Shown here in pieces: positions 1-7,930 of a stretch of 64,000 nucleotides of DNA. The notes under the pieces are model-generated. The model was not told the origin of the DNA, made no database searches, and saw only the letters and a list, made by a program, of their open reading frames with translations. Positions within the stretch are counted from its first letter, which is position 1. The number at the start of each line of letters is the position of its first letter. The position numbers and the translations under genes are program-made. The stretch comes from Bradyrhizobium sp. LMTR 3 (GTDB taxonomy: Bacteria; Pseudomonadota; Alphaproteobacteria; Rhizobiales; Xanthobacteraceae): positions 62,001 to 126,000 of the forward strand of contig NZ_MAXC01000005.1 in the NCBI RefSeq assembly GCF_001693485.1, read 5' to 3'.

Positions 1-736
1 TCATCATCGCGCCCAGCATGTCCTTCTTGGCCTCAGTGGCTTCCGCATTGCCGCGGCGCTCGGCGATGATCTCGTCGACCATCTTGTTCATGAAGGCGAC
101 GTCCTGGGCCAGCGTCTTGCGCCGCTTCTGCATCCACAGATTTTCCAGCGGCAGCCCGCGGGTCATCATGATGGTCTCGAGCGAGCGCACGAGCGACTCC
201 ACGAACGGGTGATAGTCGCGGCGGTAGAACGAATTGAAACGGTAGTCGAAGCCGCAGAGACCAATCGTGTCGAGCGTCAGCGCCGTCATGTCGTGCACGA
301 CGTCGATCTCCTCGTCGGCGTTGAGCCGCTCCCATTTCTTCACGAGTTGCTCGGCGATATCGACCATGCTCGGGTGATAGGATTGCATCGCGCGGTTGCC
401 GAACGGCTGCAGCAGGATGTTGTGCGCCTTGCTCCAGTTCGGCTCTGTCGTGTCGGCGGTAAACAGCCCGTCGCCGCCGACGGCACGAACTCGGCGCAGC
501 GAACCGCGCACCGTCTTGTCGAAACGCTTCTCGTCGGAGAGTTCGTCGATCAGAGCGTGGCCGGAGACAATCACGATCGGCGCGCCCATCATGTCGAGCC
601 AGAAGATCGGTCCGAGTTCCTTGGACAGCTTGACCAGATGCTGCACCGGCGCGTTCGGGTCCAGCGACAGCATGTTGCCGACGACGGGCTTCTTCGGCGG
701 ATGCGGGATCGGACTGAGTTTATTGGTGGACGCCAT
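1..736 (-). CDS. CYP102-type cytochrome P450 (N-terminal part; gene runs off the left edge)
   Basis: Only the first 245 codons lie in the window, read from ATG at 736. The protein opens with PIPHPPKKPVVGNMLSLD and continues through LFTADTTEPNWSKAHNILL, HPSMVDIAEQLVKKWERLN and LTLDTIGLCGFDYRFNSFYR. Block by block these match the haem domain of CYP102A1 (P450 BM3), including the WxKAHNILL C-helix and the TLDTIGLCGF E-helix. Family members hydroxylate or epoxidise medium and long fatty acids, and are usually fused to a C-terminal NADPH-P450 reductase of about 1050 residues in total. The haem-binding Cys and any reductase would lie outside the window, so the fusion is inferred. It heads away from the epoxide hydrolase and DGAT genes on the same strand. 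Confidence 0.9.
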   Translation of the reverse strand, partial: MASTNKLSPIPHPPKKPVVGNMLSLDPNAPVQHLVKLSKELGPIFWLDMMGAPIVIVSGHALIDELSDEKRFDKTVRGSLRRVRAVGGDGLFTADTTEPNWSKAHNILLQPFGNRAMQSYHPSMVDIAEQLVKKWERLNADEEIDVVHDMTALTLDTIGLCGFDYRFNSFYRRDYHPFVESLVRSLETIMMTRGLPLENLWMQKRRKTLAQDVAFMNKMVDEIIAERRGNAEATEAKKDMLGAMM

Positions 737-770
737 TGTCGAAGTGTCTCCCCTGCCTAATCCCATCCAC

Positions 771-856
771 GCCGTCATTCCGGGGCGAGGCGAAGCATCG
801 AACTCGGAATTTCGAGATTCCGGGTCTGGTCCTTCGGACCATCCCGGAATGACGGC
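771..856. repeat. Dispersed palindromic repeat, family A copy 1
   Basis: This element is flanked by GTCATTCCGGG and its inverted copy CCCGGAATGAC, with an inner hairpin GGTCCTTCGGACC. The reverse complement of 37493-37578 matches it along about 80 bases with only a few differences, so this is a mobile-like intergenic repeat. It fills the gap between the epoxide hydrolase and the P450. Confidence 0.9.
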
Positions 857-900
857 GCAAGTTTCCGCTCGCTTTCGCAATGACGGCCGATTATGCGGAC

Positions 901-1896
901 CTAGCCAAATCTTTTTCTACGCCATTCGATCAGCTTGCTACTGACCTCGTCCGGCTTTTCCTGCTGCGTCCAATGGCCGCTGTCGCGCACGAGATATTTC
1001 TCGAGGTCCGGCACCAGCTTCTCCATCCCCTCGGTCGCCGATGGCGGCAGCACCGCGTCGTTCTCGGCCATGATCATCAGCGACGGCACGCGGACGGTAT
1101 GGTCGAGCCCTTCCGCGCGCTCCCAGTTGCGGGAAAAATTGCGGTACCAGTTGATGCCGCCGGTGAAGCCGGTCTTGGTGAAGGTGTCGACGAATACCTG
1201 CTTTTCTTCCGCCGACAGGATCGGCGTGCGCGGATCGTGCTTGGCATCGTAATTCGCGATCATCTGTGGAAACGCCAGATTGAGACGCGCTGATGCGCCG
1301 ACACCCGCAATCGGCTGCTCCTCCGGCGTCCCCGGGGGCCGTGCCACCGGCCTGCGCATGAACGCGTCAAAGGTCTGCTCGACGCGGCTGCCGAAGATCC
1401 TGTCAGGCTCGCGGCCAGGGTCCTGGAATTGCACGATGTACATTTTGTCGCCGAAGCGCTGCCGAAACAGCTCGATCGGATCGGCCGGCATGCGATCCCA
1501 ATGCGGGGTGTTGACGCCGACGACACCGGCGACGCGATCGAGATGACGCAGCGGCATCTGCCAGACGACGAAGCCGCCCCAGTCGTGGCCGACGAAGATC
1601 GCCTTGTCGATTTGGAGATGATCGAGCAGACCGACGAGATCGCCGGTCAGATGCTCCATGTCGTAATCCTCGACCGGCTCGGGGCGGTCGGTCGCGCCAT
1701 AGCCGCGCTGATCCGGCGCAATCACCCGGATGCCGGCCTCGCTCAGCGCCTTGATCTGGTGCCGCCAGGAGAACGCGATCTCCGGCCAGCCATGGCAGAG
1801 GATGACCGGCGGCTTGTCCGATTTGGGCCCCGCCTCGTAATAGCCCATGCGAATACCGTTCACCTCGGCGAATTGCAGCGGCGGCATTTCAATCAT
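901..1896 (-). CDS. Alpha/beta-hydrolase fold epoxide hydrolase
   Basis: This 331-residue protein has the soluble epoxide hydrolase layout: oxyanion motif HGWPE (35-39), nucleophile motif GHDWGG with Asp105, a cap domain with INWYRN supplying a candidate epoxide-polarising Tyr, and the base His in DSGHWTQQE near the C-terminus. The family opens epoxides to vicinal diols in the cytoplasm. The gene sits 9 bases after the stop of the wax ester synthase/DGAT gene on the same strand and upstream of the CYP102-like P450, so epoxidised fatty acids are plausible substrates (inference). ATG at 1887 is an alternative start. A haloalkane dehalogenase is less likely because of the HGWPE and cap-Tyr pattern. 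Confidence 0.88.
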   Translation of the reverse strand: MIEMPPLQFAEVNGIRMGYYEAGPKSDKPPVILCHGWPEIAFSWRHQIKALSEAGIRVIAPDQRGYGATDRPEPVEDYDMEHLTGDLVGLLDHLQIDKAIFVGHDWGGFVVWQMPLRHLDRVAGVVGVNTPHWDRMPADPIELFRQRFGDKMYIVQFQDPGREPDRIFGSRVEQTFDAFMRRPVARPPGTPEEQPIAGVGASARLNLAFPQMIANYDAKHDPRTPILSAEEKQVFVDTFTKTGFTGGINWYRNFSRNWERAEGLDHTVRVPSLMIMAENDAVLPPSATEGMEKLVPDLEKYLVRDSGHWTQQEKPDEVSSKLIEWRRKRFG

Positions 1897-1905
1897 GTCA
1901 GCCCC

Positions 1906-3450
1906 CTATTCAGCGGCGCTGGTCATGCTCGGCGGCGGCGCGAACGCCGCCTCCAGCGCTTCAAATTCGACCGGGAGCATGTCGCAGAGAATCTGGACAT
2001 GCGGAATGATGTTGGCGCCGGCGATGAAGCCGAAATCGAGCTGGTCGCGGTAGCTCTGCACGGTGATGTTGAGCGCAATGCCATGCGTCGAGATCGACAC
2101 CGGGAAGATGTGCAGCAGCTCGGCGCCGGCGGCATACAGCGTCTGCCGCGGCCCGGGCACGTTTGATACGGTGATGTTGGCCGCCGGCGGCAGCACGTCG
2201 GAGAGGTTGGAGCGGCTATAGAGCAGCGCAAGGATCTGGGTCACGATCGGCGCGCCCAGCATCGAGAGGTTGGAGACTTGCGGCATCAGCGCCCGCAGCG
2301 GATGCGACATCTCCTTCGACTTGGTGGATTGCGCGATGATGGTTTCCAGCCGCGTCTTGGGATCGTCGACATTGGTGGCGATCGCGCAGATCATGCCGAA
2401 CACCTGGTTGTTGGCATCGGCGTTGCCCTCCTCGCGCAGTGAGATCGGCACCGCTGCGGTCAGGGATTTGTTGGGCAGCGCGCCCTGGCTGATCAGATAG
2501 CGGCGCACGACGCCGGAAGACAGCGCCAGCACGACGTCGTTGAGCTTGCCGCCGGAGGCTTTCGCCAGCGCTTTCGCGCGCGACAGCGAGATCGAGACGC
2601 CGGCAAAGCTGCGCTCCGACGAGATCGTCTTGTTGAGGATCGTCGGCGGCGAGGCCATGCTGGCCAGGCTGTCGCGCGACTTCGGATCGGAAACCTTGCC
2701 TACCACATCGGACACGCTCTTGAGCATTGTCGGAATGCTGCTGGCGAATTTCACCGCACTCTCGATCTGGAACATGGCGTTGTCGAACAAGATCGATCCG
2801 AGATCGCTTTTTCCCGAGCGCGGCAGCTCGAGACTCTTTGGCGCCGCCTTCGGGTCGAACGGCTGGGTCCAGAGCTGCTGGTAGGAATCGATCAGGTTGG
2901 CGGCGATGTCGCGCGGCTCCGGCGCCACCCTGCGCGCCGTCGGCGGATCGACCTGACGCGGCACCGGGGTGATGTCGTAGATCATGCTGGTGAGTGCGGC
3001 GCCGGCGCCGCCGTCGATGCAGGCATGGTGCATCTTGGAGTAAAGCCCGATCTCGTTGTCCTTCATGCCTTCGAAGACATAGAACTCCCAGAGCGGGCGG
3101 GCGCGGTTGAGCAGTTTGGCATGCATCCAGCCGACGATGCGCTCCAGCGTCGCACGATCGCGCGGCGCCGGCAGGCTGGCGCGGAAGATGTGGCGGTCGA
3201 TGTCGAACTGGTCGTCCTCGACCCAGGACGGATGATCGATGTCGAGCGGCGCCTTCTCCAGGCGGGCTTTCAGGATCGGCGCGATGTGCAGCCGCGAGGC
3301 GATCATCGCCTTGAACTCTTCGAAGAAGTCGCCCTTGTAGCCCTCGGGCAGACGGAAGATCGCCATGCTGCCGACATGCATCGGCATTTCCGGGGTTTCC
3401 AGATACAGAAACGACGCGTCCAGCGAAGACAGCTTCTTGGCGTCCGCCAT
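1906..3450 (-). CDS. Wax ester synthase / diacylglycerol O-acyltransferase (WS/DGAT family)
   Basis: The 514-residue product carries the family active-site motif HHxxxDG as HHACIDG (141-147). It begins with the typical LSSLDASFLYLETPEMPMHV block and has a C-terminal DUF1298-like region with NITVSNVPGP. Members transfer a fatty acyl group from acyl-CoA to long-chain alcohols or diacylglycerol. The ATG at 3450 is chosen because GGAGGAAAAT precedes it directly and the N-terminus then matches the family; the frame stays open to 3546. The epoxide hydrolase follows 9 bases downstream. Acyl acceptor specificity cannot be read from sequence, and some family members act in membrane lipid rather than storage lipid metabolism. 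Confidence 0.93.
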   Translation of the reverse strand: MADAKKLSSLDASFLYLETPEMPMHVGSMAIFRLPEGYKGDFFEEFKAMIASRLHIAPILKARLEKAPLDIDHPSWVEDDQFDIDRHIFRASLPAPRDRATLERIVGWMHAKLLNRARPLWEFYVFEGMKDNEIGLYSKMHHACIDGGAGAALTSMIYDITPVPRQVDPPTARRVAPEPRDIAANLIDSYQQLWTQPFDPKAAPKSLELPRSGKSDLGSILFDNAMFQIESAVKFASSIPTMLKSVSDVVGKVSDPKSRDSLASMASPPTILNKTISSERSFAGVSISLSRAKALAKASGGKLNDVVLALSSGVVRRYLISQGALPNKSLTAAVPISLREEGNADANNQVFGMICAIATNVDDPKTRLETIIAQSTKSKEMSHPLRALMPQVSNLSMLGAPIVTQILALLYSRSNLSDVLPPAANITVSNVPGPRQTLYAAGAELLHIFPVSISTHGIALNITVQSYRDQLDFGFIAGANIIPHVQILCDMLPVEFEALEAAFAPPPSMTSAAE

Positions 3451-3605
3451 ATTTTCCTCCCGCAGTAGAAAACGCGGCGCCTTGGCGGCGCTTCTGGCGT
3501 CTGGAATGTCTTTGTTATTGGAGCATATCCGAAAACCGGCAGCCATCCTGCATCAATTGCAGGGCGGATCTTTCGCGATCATGCCCTTAAGCTCAGGGCG
3601 TGGAT

Positions 3606-4412
3606 TCAAGATTGTGCATTTTCGGGGGGCCCATAGGCAATGGCAAATGGTCCTGATCGGTCAAAATGCTTAAACTCGCCCTCCGCCTGCGCCAGGCGGT
3701 CGGCTACTGCCCACAATGCTGCGGGGTTGACGCCAAGCCCGATATGGCTGGCGAGGTGGACCTCGATGTTTTCGGCCGTGGCGGATGGGCGCAACAGGCT
3801 GGTGTGCCAGTTCACGATGCCGTCGGTCCGGGAATAGATCGAGGTCGCCGGCACCGGGAGGTCACCGGCGATGGCCAAGCGGATTTCCGGATTGTCGTCG
3901 ACGGTCTCCCCCGACAGCACCTCGTAGAGCCGCGTGGCGTTGGTCGCGCGGATATCGCTGGCAAACGGGCTGCCGAGCGTGATCACCGAGCGCACCATGT
4001 CCGGCATCTGCAGTGCGAGATCGCGCGCATAGACGCCGCCGAGGCTCCAGCCGACCAGGCTGACCTTTCGGCCGGTGGCTTCATAGGTCCGCTTCAGGAG
4101 AGCTTGCAGTGCGCCACGCTTGGAAGCGATGCCGCCGAAATTGCGGCCCATGTCCCAGGCATAGGTGTCGTAGCCGAGTTCTTTCAGATAGCGCCGCATC
4201 GGCACCATCGATAGATCGCTGGCGAGAAAGCCCGGCAGCGCCAGCACCGGATGCCCGTCGCCCCTCGGCGCACGCAACAAGAGCGGCGACAGTAACAGGC
4301 TCGAATTCAGTTCGAACAGCGCCCGCGTCTCGGCCAGCATCAGAAACAGGCTTGGCGGTCGAAGCCGCTGCTCTTCTGTTGCCGCACCGCCTTCCGCGAT
4401 GGCCACTCTCAC
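3606..4412 (-). CDS. Alpha/beta hydrolase (lipase/acyltransferase-like)
   Basis: This is a 268-residue alpha/beta hydrolase with the nucleophile elbow GWSLGG (Ser123), an early ALPGFLASD oxyanion region and a late HIGLGVNP segment that can supply the catalytic His. I choose the GTG at 4412 because it overlaps the TGA of the upstream DUF6489 gene (GTGA), a coupled start; GTG at 4406 is possible. The frame remains open upstream to 4637 but overlaps the DUF6489 gene there. Proteins of this type often hydrolyse lipid or polyester esters, and the neighbouring WS/DGAT supports a lipid role (inference). Confidence 0.8.
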   Translation of the reverse strand: MRVAIAEGGAATEEQRLRPPSLFLMLAETRALFELNSSLLLSPLLLRAPRGDGHPVLALPGFLASDLSMVPMRRYLKELGYDTYAWDMGRNFGGIASKRGALQALLKRTYEATGRKVSLVGWSLGGVYARDLALQMPDMVRSVITLGSPFASDIRATNATRLYEVLSGETVDDNPEIRLAIAGDLPVPATSIYSRTDGIVNWHTSLLRPSATAENIEVHLASHIGLGVNPAALWAVADRLAQAEGEFKHFDRSGPFAIAYGPPENAQS

Positions 4413-4660
4413 TTGTCCTTCTTGGCCATGCCGCCGAGCCCGGCCATGGTCACGAACATATCCTGGAATCGCTCGGCGATCTTGGGATCGAACGTGAACC
4501 AGCTCTGGATCAGCGATTCCGGCGAGACCTTTTCGATGTTGGCCATCACCTGCTGCTGCATCTTGTCCATCACGGCGGTCTGCATCGGCGAGACGTCGGG
4601 CAATCCGAAGAACTGACGGGCCTCCAGCGGCGTGCAATCTATTTCCACGTTAACCTTCAT
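4409..4660 (-). CDS. DUF6489 family small protein
   Basis: This 83-residue protein starts MKVNVEIDCTPLEARQFFGL and has a helical remainder with PMQTAVMDKMQQQVMANI and a Lys-rich end. I recognise it as the family called DUF6489, common in alphaproteobacteria, with no known function. The ATG at 4660 is preceded by AAAGGAGCGGTC, a strong ribosome binding site, so the open frame up to 4762 is not used. Its stop overlaps the GTG start of the alpha/beta hydrolase, and the pair is probably co-translated. The length and amphipathic character would fit a partner or granule-associated protein, but this is speculation. Confidence 0.75.
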   Translation of the reverse strand: MKVNVEIDCTPLEARQFFGLPDVSPMQTAVMDKMQQQVMANIEKVSPESLIQSWFTFDPKIAERFQDMFVTMAGLGGMAKKDK

Positions 4661-4747
4661 GACCGCTCCTTTTGCTGCCCTTGGTGCAGTATCGCCACGA
4701 TGACCCGAGTCACGCAAGGACAAGACCCGGTCCCCGGCCCCCTCAAT

Positions 4748-4779
4748 TCCCGATATGGTCAACTCCCGATATGGTCAAC
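4748..4779. repeat. Perfect 16-bp tandem duplication at a stop codon
   Basis: The unit TCCCGATATGGTCAAC occurs twice head to tail (4748-4763, 4764-4779). The second copy contains the stop codon (4777-4775, minus strand) of the FAD oxidoreductase; the first copy lies just beyond it. Confidence 0.95.
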
Positions 4780-6028
4780 CAAAGCGTTCGATGGCAAACG
4801 GCCTGACATCGGCAAACGGCGTGTCGCCGGTCATCATTTCGGCCAGCAGGCGGCCGGTCGCGGGTCCGAGCGTCAGGCCGTGGTGCTGGTGGCCGAAATC
4901 GAACCATAGCCCGCCATGGCGGGGAGCCTTGCCGATGACCGGCAGCATATCCGGCAGGCAGGGCCGCGCACCCATCCAGGGCTTGGTGTCGACCGGTTCG
5001 CCGAGCGGGAACAGTCTGTGCGCCCGCGGCAGGGCCCGCTCGACCTGGATCGGCGTTGGTGGTGCATCGCGGTGGGCGAACTCGGCGCCGGTCGTGAGCC
5101 GAATGCCGCGGTTCATCGGCGCCAGGAGATAGCCGAGATCGGTGTCCAGCACGGGATGGTTCAAGACCGCGTTGCCGCGCGGCTTGAGATGCAAATGGTA
5201 ACCACGCTTGACCTGAAGCGGGATCGAATAGCCGAGTGGCGCGAGGATCTGGTCGGACCACGGCCCCATCGCCACCACCACTTCGCGCGCCGTAATGGTG
5301 CCTTCTAGCGTCGCCACCCGCCACCGTCCGCCGGACTGTTCGAGCGTTCGGGCGTCGCCGACAAGATAGCGCCCGCCCTTGCGGCCGAACAGCGCCGCAT
5401 AGGCCTTGGCCAGCCCACCGGGATCGGGCACAAATCCCGGCGCGGGAAAATGGATCGCACCGCTGAAATCGCCGGTCAGATGCGGCTCGCGCGCTGATAT
5501 CGCAGGCCGATCCAGCACCTCGCCGACGACGCCGTGCTGGCCTGCGCGCTTGAGGTCCTGCACCGCATCCGCAAGGGTCCTCTCGGAACGAAACAGCTTG
5601 ATCCAGCCGGTCCGCCGCAACAGCTCCGGCACATTGGCTTCCGCAATCAGCGCCTCATGCTCGATCAGACTGCGCTGGATCAGCGGCAGTTCGGCCATTG
5701 CGCTGTGCAGTGCACGCTCCGGTGAAGAGGCGAGAAAATACCGGGTCAGCCACGGCAGGAAGATCGGCAAATCCCTGAAATGATAACGCACGTGCGGCGC
5801 GCGAAGAAACGCGTAGCGCAGGATCTGGCTCACGTCCCGCGGAAACATATAGGGAAAGACCGAAGCGCATTCGATCAGCCCGCCATTGCCGTAACTGGTT
5901 TCCTCGCCGGCTGTATCATGGCGGTCGATCAGAACCACGTTCCGGCCGCGTTTTTGCAGGTGCAAAGCGGCGCAGACACCGACCATGCCCGCACCCAGGA
6001 CGAGAACGTCGGCCTTCAGTTCCGCCAT
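4775..6028 (-). CDS. FAD-dependent D-amino acid dehydrogenase/glycine oxidase-like oxidoreductase
   Basis: The 417-residue protein has an N-terminal dinucleotide-binding motif VLVLGAGMVG, the ID(R)HD acidic end of strand two, and GGLIECASVFPYMFPRD typical of DadA-like DAO proteins. Later blocks VVVAMGPWSDQI and PWMGARPCLPDMLPVIG complete the FAD and substrate domains. The family oxidises D-amino acids, glycine or other secondary amines to imino acids. ATG at 6028 follows GGAGTGCCGG; the frame extends to 6199 but that part has no family match. It is divergent from the peptide importer operon across a palindrome, so it may use imported amines or D-amino acids (inference). Confidence 0.88.
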   Translation of the reverse strand: MAELKADVLVLGAGMVGVCAALHLQKRGRNVVLIDRHDTAGEETSYGNGGLIECASVFPYMFPRDVSQILRYAFLRAPHVRYHFRDLPIFLPWLTRYFLASSPERALHSAMAELPLIQRSLIEHEALIAEANVPELLRRTGWIKLFRSERTLADAVQDLKRAGQHGVVGEVLDRPAISAREPHLTGDFSGAIHFPAPGFVPDPGGLAKAYAALFGRKGGRYLVGDARTLEQSGGRWRVATLEGTITAREVVVAMGPWSDQILAPLGYSIPLQVKRGYHLHLKPRGNAVLNHPVLDTDLGYLLAPMNRGIRLTTGAEFAHRDAPPTPIQVERALPRAHRLFPLGEPVDTKPWMGARPCLPDMLPVIGKAPRHGGLWFDFGHQHHGLTLGPATGRLLAEMMTGDTPFADVRPFAIERFG

Positions 6029-6064
6029 CCGGCACTCCAAAAGTTTAATGTCACGTGCTCCTGC

Positions 6065-6080
6065 GCACCTTTTAAGGTGC
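6065..6080. promoter_or_regulatory. Inverted repeat in a divergent promoter region (candidate operator)
   Basis: GCACCTT-TT-AAGGTGC is a perfect 7-bp inverted repeat with a two-base centre. It lies in the 190-base gap between the divergent oxidoreductase (start 6028) and substrate-binding protein (start 6219), the natural place for a shared operator. The regulator is not identified. Confidence 0.5.
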
Positions 6081-6218
6081 AACCTAGACTTTGCCGCACC
6101 GCCGCGCAAACCGGCACGCACTGCGGGATAATGATGCTTGCGCGGCGGCTGGACTCTGGCAAATTGGCTCGGCAATATCCGGCGGAAATTGCTGATCAAA
6201 AGCGGGGAAATCGAACAA

Positions 6219-7814
6219 ATGTCGGTACGTCAGACTTTGCTTGCAGCGGCCACGGCTTCCATCCTTGCCGTGGCAATGGCGCCGGCATCGGCCCAAAGCC
6301 TGCGCTATGCCAATCAGGGTGACCTCAAGTCGCTCGACCCGCACACGCTCAACGAGAGCACCACCCACGCGCATCTCGCACATGTCTTCGAAGGCCTTAC
6401 CGCTCGCGACAAGGACCTGAAGATCATCCCGGCGCTGGCGGAAAGCTGGGAGACCCCGGAGCCGACCCGCTGGCGGTTCCATCTGCGCAAGGGCGTGAAA
6501 TTCCACAATGGCGACCCGTTCACCGCAGACGATGTCGTCTTTTCGGCGGATCGTGTTCGCAAGAAGGGCTCAAACCTGCAGACCCGTATTCCCGCCGACG
6601 CCAAGGTCGTCAAGATCGACGACCACACGGTGGATTTCATCCTGACCTCGCCTAATCCCATTCTCAATTCGCAATGGGATACCTGGTACATCATGAACAA
6701 GAAGTGGGCCGAGACGAACAACGCCGTCGAACCGACGCCTGCTGCCGCCACCACGCCGAGCTTTGCCTCGCTCAATGCCAACGGCACCGGCCCCTTCACC
6801 GTCGAGAGCCATCAGCCCGGCGTCAAGACCGTGTACAAGGCCAATCCGAACTGGTGGCGCAAGCCCGAGCATAATCTCAAGGAAATCATCTTCACCCCGA
6901 TCGGCTCAGACGCCACGCGCGTCGCCGCGCTGCTCTCGGGCGAAGTCGATGTCATCGAGCCAGTTCCGATCCAGGATATCACGCGTGTCGATTCCAGCCC
7001 CAACGCCCAGGTACTGAAGGGACCGGAACTCCGCACCATCTTCCTCGGCATGGATCAGGTGCGTGACGAACTGCTCTACTCCAACATCAAGGGCAAGAAT
7101 CCGTTCAAGGACATCAAGGTGCGTGAGGCCTTCTTCAAGGCCGTCGATGTCGAACTGATCAAGACCCGCGTCATGCGCGGGCTGTCGACGCCTTCGGCGC
7201 TGATGATCGCGCCGCAATTGTTCAAATTGTCCGGCGACTTTACCCGTCCGAAACTCGATCCCGACGGCGCCAAGAAGCTTCTCACCGAAGCCGGCTATCC
7301 CGACGGCTTCGAAGTTACGATGGACTGCCCCAACGACCGCTATGTCAACGACGCCGCGATCTGTCAGGCGGTCGTCGGCATGCTCGCCCGCATCGGCGTC
7401 AAGGTAACGCTCTTGGCGCAGCCCAAGGCGCAATATTTCGCCAAGGTGCTGAAGCCCGGCGGTTACCAGACTTCGTTCTATCTGCTCGGCTGGACACCCG
7501 GCACGCTCGACTCCCACAACGTCCTGTATGACATCATGGGCTGCCGCGACGATCCAAAATCGAGCCGCGGCGAGGCCAATCTTGGCGGCTACTGCAACAA
7601 GAAGCTCGACGAGCTCGCCGACAAGGTGCTGCAGGAATCCGACATGGCCAAGCGCGACCTTCTGATCAAGCAAGCGTACGAAATCGGCGCAAAGGACTTT
7701 GGATACATCCCGCTGCACCAGCAGGCGCTGGCCTGGGGCGTGTCGAAGAAAGTGAAACTGAGCCAGCGCGCCGACAACCAGGTCCTGCTGTACTGGGCGA
7801 CCAAACAGGACTAA
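6219..7814 (+). CDS. Peptide-type ABC transporter substrate-binding protein (family 5), importer 1
   Basis: The 531-residue protein starts with a signal peptide ending around MAPASAQS and continues with the family-5 signature: SLDPHTLNESTTHAHLAHVFEGL, AESWETPEPTRWRFHLRKGVKFH NG and GDPFTADDVVFSADRV. Such proteins bind di- and oligopeptides, glutathione, nickel chelates or other organic ligands in the periplasm and deliver them to the DppBC-type channel. ATG 6219 is chosen since the signal peptide begins there; the frame upstream to 6138 is not conserved in character. It heads an operon continuing with two permeases and two ATPases. Ligand identity is unknown. Confidence 0.92.
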   Translation: MSVRQTLLAAATASILAVAMAPASAQSLRYANQGDLKSLDPHTLNESTTHAHLAHVFEGLTARDKDLKIIPALAESWETPEPTRWRFHLRKGVKFHNGDPFTADDVVFSADRVRKKGSNLQTRIPADAKVVKIDDHTVDFILTSPNPILNSQWDTWYIMNKKWAETNNAVEPTPAAATTPSFASLNANGTGPFTVESHQPGVKTVYKANPNWWRKPEHNLKEIIFTPIGSDATRVAALLSGEVDVIEPVPIQDITRVDSSPNAQVLKGPELRTIFLGMDQVRDELLYSNIKGKNPFKDIKVREAFFKAVDVELIKTRVMRGLSTPSALMIAPQLFKLSGDFTRPKLDPDGAKKLLTEAGYPDGFEVTMDCPNDRYVNDAAICQAVVGMLARIGVKVTLLAQPKAQYFAKVLKPGGYQTSFYLLGWTPGTLDSHNVLYDIMGCRDDPKSSRGEANLGGYCNKKLDELADKVLQESDMAKRDLLIKQAYEIGAKDFGYIPLHQQALAWGVSKKVKLSQRADNQVLLYWATKQD

Positions 7815-7830
7815 TCAGGCGTCAACACGG

Positions 7831-7863
7831 GTCCCGGTGGCTCTAGCGGCTTCCGGGACTTTT
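7831..7863 (+). terminator. Intrinsic hairpin between substrate-binding protein and permease genes
   Basis: GTCCCGG (7831-7837) pairs with CCGGGAC (7853-7859) and is followed by TTTT. It sits right after the stop of the substrate-binding protein. Such partial terminators or 3-prime stabilising hairpins commonly give more binding protein than membrane subunits (inference). Confidence 0.55.
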
Positions 7864-7930
7864 CGTTTCCAGGCGACAGCGACGTCCGCCGCCGCACCAC
7901 GCCGCACCAAGAGAGCAGTGAAAGGAATAC

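Noticed and set aside
2270..2884. Plus-strand frames over the WS/DGAT gene
   Set aside because: They lie wholly within the WS/DGAT coding region and show no independent motif.
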